Counted from the first letter of the stretch, positions 53,834 through 63,814 are shown. The stretch: DNA of 64,000 nucleotides from JAFIFT01 sp020051095 (GCF_964199965.1 NZ_CAXMZT010000003.1:1-64000), one strand, 5' to 3'. Notes: generated by a model from the sequence alone, not told the origin. Made by a program: numbers and translations.

Positions 53834-55023
53834 TCAGCATCCAATTGAGTCAGTGGGATTTTTTCATTATAACGATACACCGGTTTTAATTGTGCATCAT
53901 CGACTAATTCAAGTTGCCCCAAATAATACGGTTCATGCAGGTTTGAAGGCAAGGGCTTATCGAATTTTAATACCATTTCTTTGGTACCAGGATCTAACCA
54001 AGCACTGGTTTGGGCAAGGGCAACCGAATGGACATCCCCATCGTCGCCAGTCGCATAAATTACCCCTTGTAGTTGATAACGGCTAGCTTGCAACGTTTCA
54101 ACCTTGGCATTTAATACAAGTGGCTGGTCCAAGGAAGGCCGGTAAATTGATCGTATTTTTGCCGAAGGAACGACATAGGAAAAGACGGCACTGGCGGTAC
54201 GAATGGTATGACTACCATTGATGGTCAAATCCGCCATGACCTGAAAATACCAATTCTCACCCTGCGCGACTTGTTTGGATTGAACGGGGATTTCCCCATG
54301 GTACTGGAGTCCACCATCACTATTGAGCTCAACGGGGATTCCATCTCCCGTGGGACCAAATATCCGCGCCTCAATCCAGTTCACCGTTGGCATATTGAAA
54401 TCATCTTTGACATTAATCACTGCTTTGACCGTTTCGCCCACCTGGTAGCGGGTTTTATCAAGTGCCACGGACATATACAGATTAGCCATTTTGTCATAAA
54501 CACTTAATTGCCATTGACTCGTATTATCCAGATTTTCATCCTCATAAACTAAATAAGGACGTTGGTTGGATAAGCCTTGTTTAAGTTGAAAAATCAACGC
54601 AGGGCCAACGTCAAATTGCTTTTTGAATTCTTGCTCATCGGACAAAGATTGCACCATATCCACTAAGGGCTTTTTTTGTTTTCCGGTCTGAATCGCCCAT
54701 TTTTGTTGCCAATTTTTGCTCACTTGTTTGGGCGTGACCGGGGTGACACGAATAATGGCGCCTTCTGCCAAAACACCTAGTTCGATCCCTTGTTTAAGCT
54801 CCTGCCCCGTCACTTTACGATAATATCGTTTGCTAATGACTGGTTTCACATCAGCGGGGACCATTGCCTTATCCTCGATTAACCAACTCGTGGATAATGT
54901 ACTTTTGCTAAGATTCACACAACTTGGACATTGATAATGGTAGAGGGATTGATCAGGAAGCTTCAGCGCCTGAGATTGATTAACTAAAGCTAATAATAGG
55001 GTAAAAGGGATTAATCGTCTCAT
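53830..55023 (-). CDS. Exported protein, possibly DUF4785 family
   Basis: 397 residues with signal peptide (MRRLIPFTLLLALVNQSQAL). The mature start has CPSC in YHYQCPSCVN, and the middle contains a beta-sandwich-like region (TRYQVGETVKAVINVKDDF, then NGSHTIRTASAVFSYV). There are no catalytic motifs I recognise; DUF4785 is a tentative family name from memory. It is coupled by 4-base overlaps both to the upstream secreted hydrolase and to rmuC. Likely periplasmic or secreted, perhaps a partner of the hydrolase. Confidence 0.75.
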   Translation of the reverse strand: MRRLIPFTLLLALVNQSQALKLPDQSLYHYQCPSCVNLSKSTLSTSWLIEDKAMVPADVKPVISKRYYRKVTGQELKQGIELGVLAEGAIIRVTPVTPKQVSKNWQQKWAIQTGKQKKPLVDMVQSLSDEQEFKKQFDVGPALIFQLKQGLSNQRPYLVYEDENLDNTSQWQLSVYDKMANLYMSVALDKTRYQVGETVKAVINVKDDFNMPTVNWIEARIFGPTGDGIPVELNSDGGLQYHGEIPVQSKQVAQGENWYFQVMADLTINGSHTIRTASAVFSYVVPSAKIRSIYRPSLDQPLVLNAKVETLQASRYQLQGVIYATGDDGDVHSVALAQTSAWLDPGTKEMVLKFDKPLPSNLHEPYYLGQLELVDDAQLKPVYRYNEKIPLTQLDAE

Positions 55024-55949
55024 GATTTAACTCCTGTCAATAATGCGGGAATGACAATTTTATCTAATCCAAAACAATTATGGCGACTTTGATTATGACT
55101 TAACGTGGTAGCATTTTCAGTTTTTTGATAATCATAAAACCATAGTTGCCCCGCCGCGAGTTGTGATTCACAGTTTAAAAAACCATCGGCACAATAATCC
55201 AGATAAATTTTAGTGACTTTCAAGGCACTGTTTAGGAAATAGCCATTACAGTAACTGGCCGAATTCATGGGGGATGCCGTGACATCGGTCCCTACTATCA
55301 CATAAAAAGGCTTAATCAAGCTCGGTCTATTTTCTGTCCCTAACAGGACTTCTTCATTAAAAATAGCCATATCACCGACTTGTTGTTGCTTTACGGAGTC
55401 GCTGCGATAACCCAATAACCATCCAAGACCCGCTTCCAAGATGCCACCATTCATGACTTCATCGGCTAAGGGGGTTCCGCCACTCGAGGGGGCAATGGCT
55501 ATCACTTGATCAATATAGTTAGCAACTTCAAAGAACCGCTCGTCATAAGTAGGATTGGACAATATCCAGCGGACCACGTTGGCGCCATCTGAATGGGAGT
55601 AAACACTGACTTGTTTTAAATGCTTTTCTTTCACAAACCATTGGATTTGCTCTGCCACACATCCTGCAGCGTCTTCATGCCACATATACTGCAAAAAGTC
55701 ACAGTGAACAACATAAAGATTATCGGGATTCGGTAGTTGATTTCTGACTTGATCTAAAAAATCCTCTTTCCAATATCCCCCTTCCGCATCGACTCGATGA
55801 TCCCGCGTGCCATGAACAAAAACAACGCCTTTATCGACATCAATGGCATATGCTTCATTGATAAAAACGCCTAGAAAAACAATGATTGATGCAACTATCC
55901 TAGCTATCGTCATACCACCAACTCCCTGACTATAAAAACCCGTTTTCAT
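55020..55949 (-). CDS. Secreted alpha/beta-hydrolase (lipase-like)
   Basis: 309 residues from the ATG at 55949, which has GAGG five bases upstream; the ATG at 55913 also has a good site and starts directly at the signal peptide (ARIVASIIVFLGVFINEAYA). The frame upstream to 56054 lies in repeat sequence and is not credible. The hydrolase core starts at KGVVFVHGTRDHR and has the nucleophile elbow VSVYSHSDGANVVRWI (SxSxG rather than GxSxG), then AIAPSSGGTPLAD as in many lipases. Six or more Cys suggest disulfides. Co-transcribed with the downstream exported protein. Confidence 0.8.
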   Translation of the reverse strand: MKTGFYSQGVGGMTIARIVASIIVFLGVFINEAYAIDVDKGVVFVHGTRDHRVDAEGGYWKEDFLDQVRNQLPNPDNLYVVHCDFLQYMWHEDAAGCVAEQIQWFVKEKHLKQVSVYSHSDGANVVRWILSNPTYDERFFEVANYIDQVIAIAPSSGGTPLADEVMNGGILEAGLGWLLGYRSDSVKQQQVGDMAIFNEEVLLGTENRPSLIKPFYVIVGTDVTASPMNSASYCNGYFLNSALKVTKIYLDYCADGFLNCESQLAAGQLWFYDYQKTENATTLSHNQSRHNCFGLDKIVIPALLTGVKS

Positions 55950-56027
55950 TAAACCTCTTTTTTGTAAAATACGCAATAGATTATACTTGTTGGGCTTTGA
56001 GCAGGACGAAAAATCATTACACTTTGC

Positions 56028-56046
56028 AAGCACGGGCACGGGCACG
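56028..56046. repeat. GCCCGT-type arm remnant
   Basis: AGCACGGGCACGGGCACGA matches the hexamer-like units of the element at 29345-29523. Only one arm is present, upstream of the hydrolase gene. Confidence 0.5.
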
Positions 56047-56099
56047 AAAAGCATACTGATTGTTGTCCTATGTACTACTTGCAGGGATCTACCTGCCTT

Positions 56100-57362
56100 C
56101 TAAATCAGTTCTACGATTTGACGAAAACTTTCCATGTCGGGTTGGATGGTTTGGTAGGTGGCAGGCTTTTCAAGCATGGCTTGTAATGAAGAGGGAGTTT
56201 CGATTGGTACATTCACCAACGGTTCCACAATCGCGTTAAATTTAGCAGGGTGGGCAGTCGCAACGATGACAGGTGGTTGCTTTGTTTCAAGGGATAAAGA
56301 ACGATAATACGCGGTTGCTGTATGAGGGCATAAAATATAGCCCTCATCGTGATAGGCTTGTTTTATCGCTTGTTCAATTTGGGGATCGGATACCGATTGG
56401 GCATTGACAGCTTCTTTGAACGTCGTAAAGTCACCCAATAAATGCACCAAGCGTTCCAAATTACTGGGATTTCCCACATCCATGGCATTGGCTAATGTCA
56501 TCTTGGTCGGCTGAGGATGATACTCACCGGTGTTTAAGTATTTAGAAAGGACATCGTTGGCATTATTGGCAATGTAAATGTCCCCCACTGGAAAACCTGT
56601 TTGTTTTGCCCAATAACAGGCGACGACATTGCCCAAGTTGCCCGACGGCACCACAAAATCAATGGGGGCATGATATTGCTTGTGCAATTGGGTGCTGGTA
56701 TAGGCGTAAAATAATTGCTGAGGCAATAAGCGCGCAATATTGATGCTATTTGCCGTTGTCAACTGAATCCTTTCCGCACCACTAGCCATCATCCCCTTAA
56801 CCATTTTTTGGCAATCATCAAAATTGCCTTTGACGGCAATAGCGTGAATATTGTCTAGCCAGCAGGTGATTTGCTGTTGCTGGCGAGCGCTGATTTTTCC
56901 TTCAGGAAATAAAATATACCCCGTGACATTATTTTTATGATAGAGCGCTGCTGCCACTGCACTGCCTGTATCGCCAGACGTGGCAACGATAACTTTAACA
57001 GGCCTTTTAATCGCTAGCTGCTCTAAACAATGGGCAAAAAAACGGGCGCCAAAGTCCTTAAATGATAAAGTGGGGCCATGAAATAACTCAAGGACAAGTC
57101 GCCCCGAAGGGAGCTTCACCGTTGGCATGGAAAAATTAAAGATTTGCTGGCAATCAGCCAGGGTCAGTGAGATCGATGTTTCGATAAAATAAGGATGCAG
57201 TAAATGATAGGCAAACTCCGCCAAATGATTGCATTGGCGGAGGGTATCTTGATCATAACAAGGAAATTGCTTAGGAACATATAATCCTCCATCGCTTGCC
57301 AAGCCATTTAAAATTGCTTGTTCGATGGTCGTTTCCCGCCCTTCCCTGGTTGAGATCATCAT
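56100..57362 (-). CDS. thrC: Threonine synthase
   Basis: 420 residues from ATGATG at 57362, preceded by AAGGAG; the frame upstream overlaps thrB and is not used. N-terminus ISTREGRETTIEQAILNGLA with DGGLYVP, the PLP Lys in LSFKDFGARF, and TSGDTGSAVAAAL. It converts O-phosphohomoserine to threonine. Last gene of thrA-thrB-thrC; the start is one base after the thrB stop. Confidence 0.97.
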   Translation of the reverse strand: MMISTREGRETTIEQAILNGLASDGGLYVPKQFPCYDQDTLRQCNHLAEFAYHLLHPYFIETSISLTLADCQQIFNFSMPTVKLPSGRLVLELFHGPTLSFKDFGARFFAHCLEQLAIKRPVKVIVATSGDTGSAVAAALYHKNNVTGYILFPEGKISARQQQQITCWLDNIHAIAVKGNFDDCQKMVKGMMASGAERIQLTTANSINIARLLPQQLFYAYTSTQLHKQYHAPIDFVVPSGNLGNVVACYWAKQTGFPVGDIYIANNANDVLSKYLNTGEYHPQPTKMTLANAMDVGNPSNLERLVHLLGDFTTFKEAVNAQSVSDPQIEQAIKQAYHDEGYILCPHTATAYYRSLSLETKQPPVIVATAHPAKFNAIVEPLVNVPIETPSSLQAMLEKPATYQTIQPDMESFRQIVELI

Positions 57363-57363
57363 G

Positions 57364-58296
57364 CTATATACTCCTTGCTCCGCATTCGGCGATGGTCGAT
57401 AGGATACTATCATAAGGTATTGAATGGTACTCATACACTTCACCCATTGCTTGACCTATGTAGGCTGCTTGCTCTTTCGAGCCACTTAACGCAAATAAAG
57501 TGGGACCAGCGCCAGAAATTGAACAAGCAAGCGCTCCTGCTTTGAACGCTGCTTGCTGAACTGTTTTAAAATGGGGGATTAACGATTGACGATGTGGCTC
57601 AATCAGCTCATCTTTACAAACTTCCGATAACAAGAGCCGATCCTGCGAATATAACGCGGCAATAAATGCCGCAAGACGAGCGCTGTACTGAATCGCATCC
57701 GTCAAAGGAACTAATTTTGGTAATACTGCTCTTGCTTGCTTGGTTTCCACCACCACATGAGGATGAATGAAAACAGACCATAAATCATTTGTCGGAAGCT
57801 TTATGACAGAAAGCGGTTCAATGGCATGAATACACACTAAACCACCTAGCAAACAAGGCACTACATTATCTGCATGGACACTACCGGTAGCCACTTTCTC
57901 ACCGGCTAAAGCAAAAGGAATGAGATCCATCGCTGCCAGAGGCTTATTTAAAAATTGATTAAAGGCAACCACGGCTGCTACGCTACTGGCTGCAGAACCA
58001 CCCAGACCGGAACCCAAAGGAATACCTTTTTTTATCGACACATCTAAACCCACCTGGCAATTGAGGGATCGTTGCATCGCCTCAATGGCTACGGTTGCCG
58101 TATTTTTTTCGATTTCCATTGGTAGGGGAAAATCACTGTCTATGTGTTGAATAACTAATTCAGTATCCTCTCGCCGTTGCAGGCTTACTTCATCCCCAAT
58201 ACTGTCCAAAGGGAAACCAAGAATATCAAACCCGACGGCTAAATTGGACGTAGTTGCTGGCGCAAAGGCGCAAGCCTGCTGTCTGTCATTTATCAT
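57364..58296 (-). CDS. thrB: Homoserine kinase (GHMP family)
   Basis: 310 residues. N-terminus FAPATTSNLAVGFDILGF, the GHMP ATP loop IPLGSGLGGSAASSVAAVVA, and C-terminal ACSISGAGPTLFAL. It phosphorylates homoserine. It overlaps the thrA stop region by 4 bases and is followed directly by thrC. Confidence 0.97.
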   Translation of the reverse strand: MINDRQQACAFAPATTSNLAVGFDILGFPLDSIGDEVSLQRREDTELVIQHIDSDFPLPMEIEKNTATVAIEAMQRSLNCQVGLDVSIKKGIPLGSGLGGSAASSVAAVVAFNQFLNKPLAAMDLIPFALAGEKVATGSVHADNVVPCLLGGLVCIHAIEPLSVIKLPTNDLWSVFIHPHVVVETKQARAVLPKLVPLTDAIQYSARLAAFIAALYSQDRLLLSEVCKDELIEPHRQSLIPHFKTVQQAAFKAGALACSISGAGPTLFALSGSKEQAAYIGQAMGEVYEYHSIPYDSILSTIAECGARSI

Positions 58297-60710
58297 AAAT
58301 AGGATACCAACTTAAGAAAATCTGCAAATATTCCAGCCGCAGTCACATCTAACCCTGCGCCCGGTCCTTGAATAATCAGTGGTTGTTTATCATAGCGACG
58401 ACTTTGGATTTGGAGGATATTATCGGTTCCATGGATATTGGCAAATGGGTGGTTCGCTGGATAAGCCTTTAAACTAACGCTCACTTGCTCATCTTCGATA
58501 ATACCCACATAAGCAATGCTTGCCTGACCTTCCAATAAATTCTTTAAATATTGATTAATCTCGTCTTGATAATGGGGCAATTGTTGCAAAAATTCGTCCT
58601 TCGTCACTTCTCGAAGTGGTTTTGGTACTAAATTTAATAGCGAAACCTCATTTAACTCTGTCTCTAAGCCAATTTCACGCGCAAGACAAACAAATTTTCT
58701 CGCCACATCCAGCCCATTTAAGTCATCCCTGGGATCGGGTTCTGTATACCCTAAATCGTAAGCAGATAAGACGCTTTCAGCGAAACTTTTTCCTTGCGCG
58801 CATTGGTTAAATATATAAGACAATGTCCCTGAAACAACCCCTTCAATCCGTTTTATCTGATCCCCAGTGTCAAGTAAATCACGAATGGTTTTAATGACTG
58901 GCAAACCGGCACAAACGGTTGTTTCATACAAATGAAAGCGGCGACGTTCAGCAAGTTTCGATTTTAAGGTAATAAACTGAGCCATCGGTGCTGCGTTGGC
59001 TTGTTTATTAGGGGTAATAATGTGACAGCCCATGTCTATCATGTCGATATAAGCTTGGGCAACGATGGGCGAAGCACTGCAGTCGATAATAACCGCGTGA
59101 GGAATTTCTTCGCTGGCGATATGATGAATAAATGCTCTTAAATCAGCCTTACGTTTGGATTTGGCTTGTTCCCAGTCCTTCAGTGTGACTTGCTTATCCG
59201 ATAGGACCATTTCTTGGCTGTTAATAATCCCTCTTAAGCGAAAGTCAATGCGAAACTGAGAGCGTAAATTCTCGATTTCGTCCTCTAACTGGCCTAGCAA
59301 TACTTGTCCTACCCCGCCAGGGCCGATTAAGCCGACTGAGATAGCTCTATCGGATAAATAAAACCCACCGTGCAACGCACGAAGTGAGCGGGTTGTATCA
59401 TTTTCATTGATAATCACGGAAATATTTCGCTCAGAAGCACTTTGAGCAATGGCTAAGATATTGACTTGGGCCTTGGCCAAATTTGAAAAAAATTGCGCTG
59501 CAACACCGGGATGGCCGCACATACCATCCCCCACAGCAGCAACAACACTGCAATCTTGTTTTAATATTATCCCAGCAATGATCCCTTCTTGACGTTCCAC
59601 CACGAGTTCTTCTTCAATCAACGATTGAGCTAATTGGCCATGGACATCACTGACCACCAAGCTGATTGAGTATTCGGAGCTTGCTTGAGAGATAAAAATA
59701 ACGGAAATCCCATGGTGAGATAAGAGCCCAAATATCCGGGCTGACATACCACAAACCCCTAGGATTCCAGTCCCCTCAATGGTAATGAGATTGACGTTTT
59801 CCATGCTTGTTAGCCCTTTTACGATGTACATCGAGGGGCGTTGCCTTTCATCAATCCGGGTCCCTGGCTCCGATAATTTGTGTATATTTTTAATAATAAT
59901 TGGGATCTTGGCTGAAATCGCCGGTTGCACGGTTTGTGGGTGAAGGATTTCAGCGCCAAAATAGGCTAATTCAGCCACTTCTTGATAACTCACATAAGGC
60001 AATACAAATGCACTTTGTACCCGAGTTGGATCAGCGCTGTAGATCCCATCGACATGCGTAAGCTTTGTTAACGATTTTGCTTTTAACACTTTGGCATATA
60101 TCGCTGCTGAAAAATCGCTGCCATTATCGCCTAATAACGTAAAAAGACCATCTTGTTCCTGAGCAATATAGCCGGGTGCAATGACTGTATCAAATGCTTC
60201 TTTTGGCATTTGCTTGGTCAGATTTGTTTCCGTTTGCGTCCAATTCACTTGGGTGACGCCATCGAGCCGATGAATGGTAATTATTTTCGCAGAATTTAGC
60301 CAGACCGACTTCTTGCCTAACATCTCAGCCACCAATCGGCTGGACCATAATTCCCCTTGCCCTAACACCCAATCTGCCTGAAGTTTCGCATACCGACCGA
60401 GTAACTCGATGCTAGTCAAAACTGCTTTCAAATCATTCATGGACTCATTAAATAGCGATGTATAGACACCCGTATTGATGCCTAAATCAGCTGCTAACTG
60501 TTTATGAAACATTTCCAGTTCTACCAAAATGGGCTCATACGCTTCACCGGATTTTGCCAACGCTAAGGCTTTTTTTAATGCGTTTGTCGTGCCGCCAGCT
60601 GCGGATACAACCAACAAAGATTGTTCTAAATTAATCTCTTTAATTCGGTCAAATCCCGCTTTATCCTGTAGGCAACGACCGCCAATTTTGTATACTTGAT
60701 TTATCCGCAT
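58293..60710 (-). CDS. thrA: Bifunctional aspartokinase / homoserine dehydrogenase
   Basis: 805 residues from the ATG at 60710 (a GTG at 60719 would add three). Aspartokinase half: VYKIGGRCLQDKAGF (canonical KFGGTS is altered), VVSAAGGTTNALKKAL, LGQGELWSSRLVAEML and LLGDNGSDFSAA; ACT repeats about 300-450; homoserine dehydrogenase half from about 460: SVGLIGPGGVGQVLLGQL, ITPNKQANA, EGVVSGTLSYIFN, and LGYTEPDPRDDLNGLDVARK. Several N-terminal features resemble E. coli MetL more than ThrA, but the operon (thrA-thrB-thrC) shows a threonine role. Confidence 0.94.
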   Translation of the reverse strand: MRINQVYKIGGRCLQDKAGFDRIKEINLEQSLLVVSAAGGTTNALKKALALAKSGEAYEPILVELEMFHKQLAADLGINTGVYTSLFNESMNDLKAVLTSIELLGRYAKLQADWVLGQGELWSSRLVAEMLGKKSVWLNSAKIITIHRLDGVTQVNWTQTETNLTKQMPKEAFDTVIAPGYIAQEQDGLFTLLGDNGSDFSAAIYAKVLKAKSLTKLTHVDGIYSADPTRVQSAFVLPYVSYQEVAELAYFGAEILHPQTVQPAISAKIPIIIKNIHKLSEPGTRIDERQRPSMYIVKGLTSMENVNLITIEGTGILGVCGMSARIFGLLSHHGISVIFISQASSEYSISLVVSDVHGQLAQSLIEEELVVERQEGIIAGIILKQDCSVVAAVGDGMCGHPGVAAQFFSNLAKAQVNILAIAQSASERNISVIINENDTTRSLRALHGGFYLSDRAISVGLIGPGGVGQVLLGQLEDEIENLRSQFRIDFRLRGIINSQEMVLSDKQVTLKDWEQAKSKRKADLRAFIHHIASEEIPHAVIIDCSASPIVAQAYIDMIDMGCHIITPNKQANAAPMAQFITLKSKLAERRRFHLYETTVCAGLPVIKTIRDLLDTGDQIKRIEGVVSGTLSYIFNQCAQGKSFAESVLSAYDLGYTEPDPRDDLNGLDVARKFVCLAREIGLETELNEVSLLNLVPKPLREVTKDEFLQQLPHYQDEINQYLKNLLEGQASIAYVGIIEDEQVSVSLKAYPANHPFANIHGTDNILQIQSRRYDKQPLIIQGPGAGLDVTAAGIFADFLKLVSYL

Positions 60711-60915
60711 AAGAGTCACATTATGAAGTAGCTTGGATCTATCTTACCGTATACCTATAAAACTGCAAAACATACATAATCGAGCACAAAGCAAATTTAC
60801 GGGTTTGAACTATACTTAAGAAAAGATAAAAAAATGAGCGACTTATGCATAAAACGCTTAAGCGAATGGCCTTATACCCTAAACGCTCAACTATCATCCT
60901 GTTTGGAACAAATAA

Positions 60916-62544
60916 ATGAAAGGAAATAAGCAGCCAAAAGAGAAGTTGGACCAGTTACAACAGAAATTTGTTTCTACCATGAGTGAGAGCATTGGGGAGA
61001 TGGAAAATCTTTGTCAGAAAATCAATCACAATGGCTCAGTTGACAGCGACAAAATGATCATCCGCCTCACAAAATTACTAAACAAATTCATTGGCTCCTC
61101 CGGATCGTATGGATTTTATAACCATAGTCGCCTCGCAAGCAAAGCCCAATCGTTTGCTGAACAATTCCGAGAATCCCCTAAAAATAAAGAACTCGTCAAC
61201 CGCTTACAAAACTGTTTAACATCCCTAGCGTCACTACCCATTGATGTTGAGATGATGAATTTGGATTTTGCCATTGGACCAATCAAAAGTCCCGGCCTTG
61301 TTTTTATACTCGATAAACATGGTAAAGAGAGTTATGAATTGAAAGATCATCTGATGCTCACGATTGATGAAGTGACAATTTTTACTCATATCAAAAGCTT
61401 ATTAGAGGCATTAAAAGAGCGAACCCCTGCTATCATTATTTTTAATATTGATACAGTCGAAGAAGCGGTGCAAATCTCTCGTTTTATTTCACGCAAAAGC
61501 AAAGCTTACTCGATTATTTTCCTCAGCCAAGACGGGTCGTTTGCCACGCGTTATGCAGCCATTCAATGTGGCGCTGATTTTTTTGAACTAAAACCGTTTG
61601 ACCCCAAAATTATTGGCGAGAAAGTGTTTGCTATGATGGATGAGCAAAATGGCCATAAAACGAAAATCTTAGCGGTTATCGATAATGAAGAACAGCAAAA
61701 ATACTTTGAATTATTGCTAACTGAGTTAAATTGTGACATACAAATATTAAATAATCCGCCAAACATATTCACTTCAATTCTGTCTTTTGAACCGGATGCC
61801 ATTATATTAGACATGAAATTACCTCAAATAAGTGGACCCGATTTAACCCGACTCATCCGTCAATACAAAAACTACGCATCCATACCCATTATCTTTATTT
61901 CTTCCGATAATTCCGTTGACAGCATATCCGAAGCGTTCCAAGCAGGTGGTGATGAATATTTTGTCAAGCCTGTCGACATCGAAGTCTTATATAAAACGAT
62001 TCGTTCGCGAGTAAGGCGTCATCGAGAAATCAATCGATTAATTCATGAAGATGGGTTAACTGGTTTATTAAATCATCGCAGTACCCATAATCAGTTGCAC
62101 AGCGAAATTGTTGCGGCAAAGCGCTATGAGTTCCCATTAAGTATTGTTGAAATCGATGTCGATAAATTTAAGTTGGTCAACGATACCCATGGGCATCCTG
62201 CTGGCGATAAAGTTTTAAAAAATCTAGCCATGTTACTTAAATCCCACTTACGCGAATCGGATCATATTGGCCGAATAGGTGGCGAGGAATTTTTAGTGAT
62301 TATGCCAAGTACCACCATGAAAGATGCCCATGACATCACTGAACGATTACGCGTTCTATTTTCTGAGATCGATCATGAAGACAAAGGATCACATATTTAT
62401 TGTACATTTAGCGCAGGGATAGCTCAGCTTGATAAGGCTGACACGTTAAATACTTTTTTAAAAAGAGCAGACGAAGGATTATACGAAGCAAAAGCTTCTG
62501 GACGAAACCAATCTGTTGTCAAAAAGCCTTTGCGTCACGGATAG
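60916..62544 (+). CDS. Diguanylate cyclase with degenerate Hpt and two receiver-like domains
   Basis: 542 residues. Residues about 10-115 are Hpt-like, with LNKFIGSSGSYGF where the phospho-His position seems to be Asn. Residues about 130-245 are a receiver-like domain without a clear acceptor Asp (IIIFNIDT). Residues about 250-370 are a true receiver domain (acidic IDNEEQ, acceptor in AIILDMKLP, Lys in YFVKPVD). Residues about 378-540 are GGDEF with active site IGGEEFLVI, DKFKLVNDTHGHPAGD, and an RESD inhibitory I-site. It likely makes cyclic-di-GMP under control of phosphorylation. It is 31 bases upstream of the L,D-transpeptidase gene. Confidence 0.93.
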   Translation: MKGNKQPKEKLDQLQQKFVSTMSESIGEMENLCQKINHNGSVDSDKMIIRLTKLLNKFIGSSGSYGFYNHSRLASKAQSFAEQFRESPKNKELVNRLQNCLTSLASLPIDVEMMNLDFAIGPIKSPGLVFILDKHGKESYELKDHLMLTIDEVTIFTHIKSLLEALKERTPAIIIFNIDTVEEAVQISRFISRKSKAYSIIFLSQDGSFATRYAAIQCGADFFELKPFDPKIIGEKVFAMMDEQNGHKTKILAVIDNEEQQKYFELLLTELNCDIQILNNPPNIFTSILSFEPDAIILDMKLPQISGPDLTRLIRQYKNYASIPIIFISSDNSVDSISEAFQAGGDEYFVKPVDIEVLYKTIRSRVRRHREINRLIHEDGLTGLLNHRSTHNQLHSEIVAAKRYEFPLSIVEIDVDKFKLVNDTHGHPAGDKVLKNLAMLLKSHLRESDHIGRIGGEEFLVIMPSTTMKDAHDITERLRVLFSEIDHEDKGSHIYCTFSAGIAQLDKADTLNTFLKRADEGLYEAKASGRNQSVVKKPLRHG

Positions 62545-62575
62545 AAGAACGAATAAAAACAGCAAGGAATGACCG

Positions 62576-63814
62576 ATGAAAAAGATTCTCATGCTGATAT
62601 GGATTGTTTCAACAACGATCAATGCAGTGCCTTATCGTCAAGGTATTGATACGGATAGCTTTCTCTCGCGCGACTCAATTGCCCTGATTACCCCATCATT
62701 ATCCTTTCTTAACCCTCAGTACTCTCGACTATTTGACATTAAGCAATTATTGCAAAGCCAATCCCCATCGCTAAGGCCCGCGGTAATCAATAAGGTACTT
62801 GCCTCACTGGCTTGTGCGCAAGCCCATCACCTCGATTTTAACCCCGTTCTTACCATTATTGACTATCACTTACCCGCCAATCACAAACGAATTTGGGTAT
62901 TTGACTTGCTTAGTATGAAATTGTTGTACCATACTTATGTCTCTCATGGCATTAATTCAGGTACCTTAGATACAGTCTACTTTTCCAATCGATATAATTC
63001 GAAAGCCAGTAGTATTGGTATTTACTTAACGGGCGAAGCTTATTCGGGACGGGAAGGATTATCACTCAGGCTAACAGGGCTTGATAGAGGCTTTAATGAT
63101 AATGCGATGAGGCGCTATATCGTTATGCATGGCGGTTGGTATATGGACGAGCAGTTTATTAAAAAATATGGACGTCCTGGTAGAAGCTGGGGTTGCCCAT
63201 CCTTGCCGGCGCATGAAAACAGGGCCATTCTCAATACCATCAAAAATAATACCTTTTTAATAATTTATTATCCCACAGACGATTGGCTTATCCAATCCAA
63301 ATTTCTCAATTGCCCTTTACCCTCAGGCTTACTTGAATCAGATGAGCGCGAAGTCGCCAAGCAAGCCCCCATTTTTCAAGGGGATGACCGCGCCCCCATC
63401 TTATTCGTGGATAGCAATAGTAATAATCAACGGGAAGAAAATGAACCCATCATTGTCATGCAAGCAGACACCTATATCGCCACATTCCAACAAAAAGCCC
63501 CCCTAAAAAGGATGCTAAGACGTCGCATTGACAATAAAGAATATATTGCGTTAAGTCCGGACGAAATCAATCAGTTTTTAGGCAAAGAATATGCAAAAGA
63601 GCCTGGATTATCGGATATTTACCTGATCATCCCTGAAGTCGTCAAGCGACGTGGGACGTGGCAAACCTTAATGAAAGTGGTTCACCATGGGAAAGTCATT
63701 GACATCAAACTCCTACCAGAATCACCTGACAACCGATATTTAATCCTATTTGATAAAAAGGAAGTGTTAACGTTTAAACCAACTTACCACTTTATCCGCT
63801 GGCTCGGATTATAA
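62576..63814 (+). CDS. L,D-transpeptidase-like murein catalytic domain protein
   Basis: 412 residues with signal peptide (KKILMLIWIVSTTINAVPY). Catalytic region: VMHGGWYMDEQFIKKYG and RSWGCPSLP hold the conserved His and the nucleophile Cys of the YkuD_2-type L,D-transpeptidase family. Upstream, HKRIWVFDLLSMKLLYHTYV and VSHGINSGT are the entry strands typical of this family. The last 130 residues are a separate, uncharacterised extension. It probably links or modifies peptidoglycan in the periplasm. AAGGA precedes the ATG; probably co-transcribed with the diguanylate cyclase. Confidence 0.9.
   Translation: MKKILMLIWIVSTTINAVPYRQGIDTDSFLSRDSIALITPSLSFLNPQYSRLFDIKQLLQSQSPSLRPAVINKVLASLACAQAHHLDFNPVLTIIDYHLPANHKRIWVFDLLSMKLLYHTYVSHGINSGTLDTVYFSNRYNSKASSIGIYLTGEAYSGREGLSLRLTGLDRGFNDNAMRRYIVMHGGWYMDEQFIKKYGRPGRSWGCPSLPAHENRAILNTIKNNTFLIIYYPTDDWLIQSKFLNCPLPSGLLESDEREVAKQAPIFQGDDRAPILFVDSNSNNQREENEPIIVMQADTYIATFQQKAPLKRMLRRRIDNKEYIALSPDEINQFLGKEYAKEPGLSDIYLIIPEVVKRRGTWQTLMKVVHHGKVIDIKLLPESPDNRYLILFDKKEVLTFKPTYHFIRWLGL

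Noticed and set aside
60720..60915. Possible threonine attenuator leader upstream of thrA
   Set aside because: No short ORF rich in Thr/Ile codons and no terminator/antiterminator pair could be seen on the minus strand.
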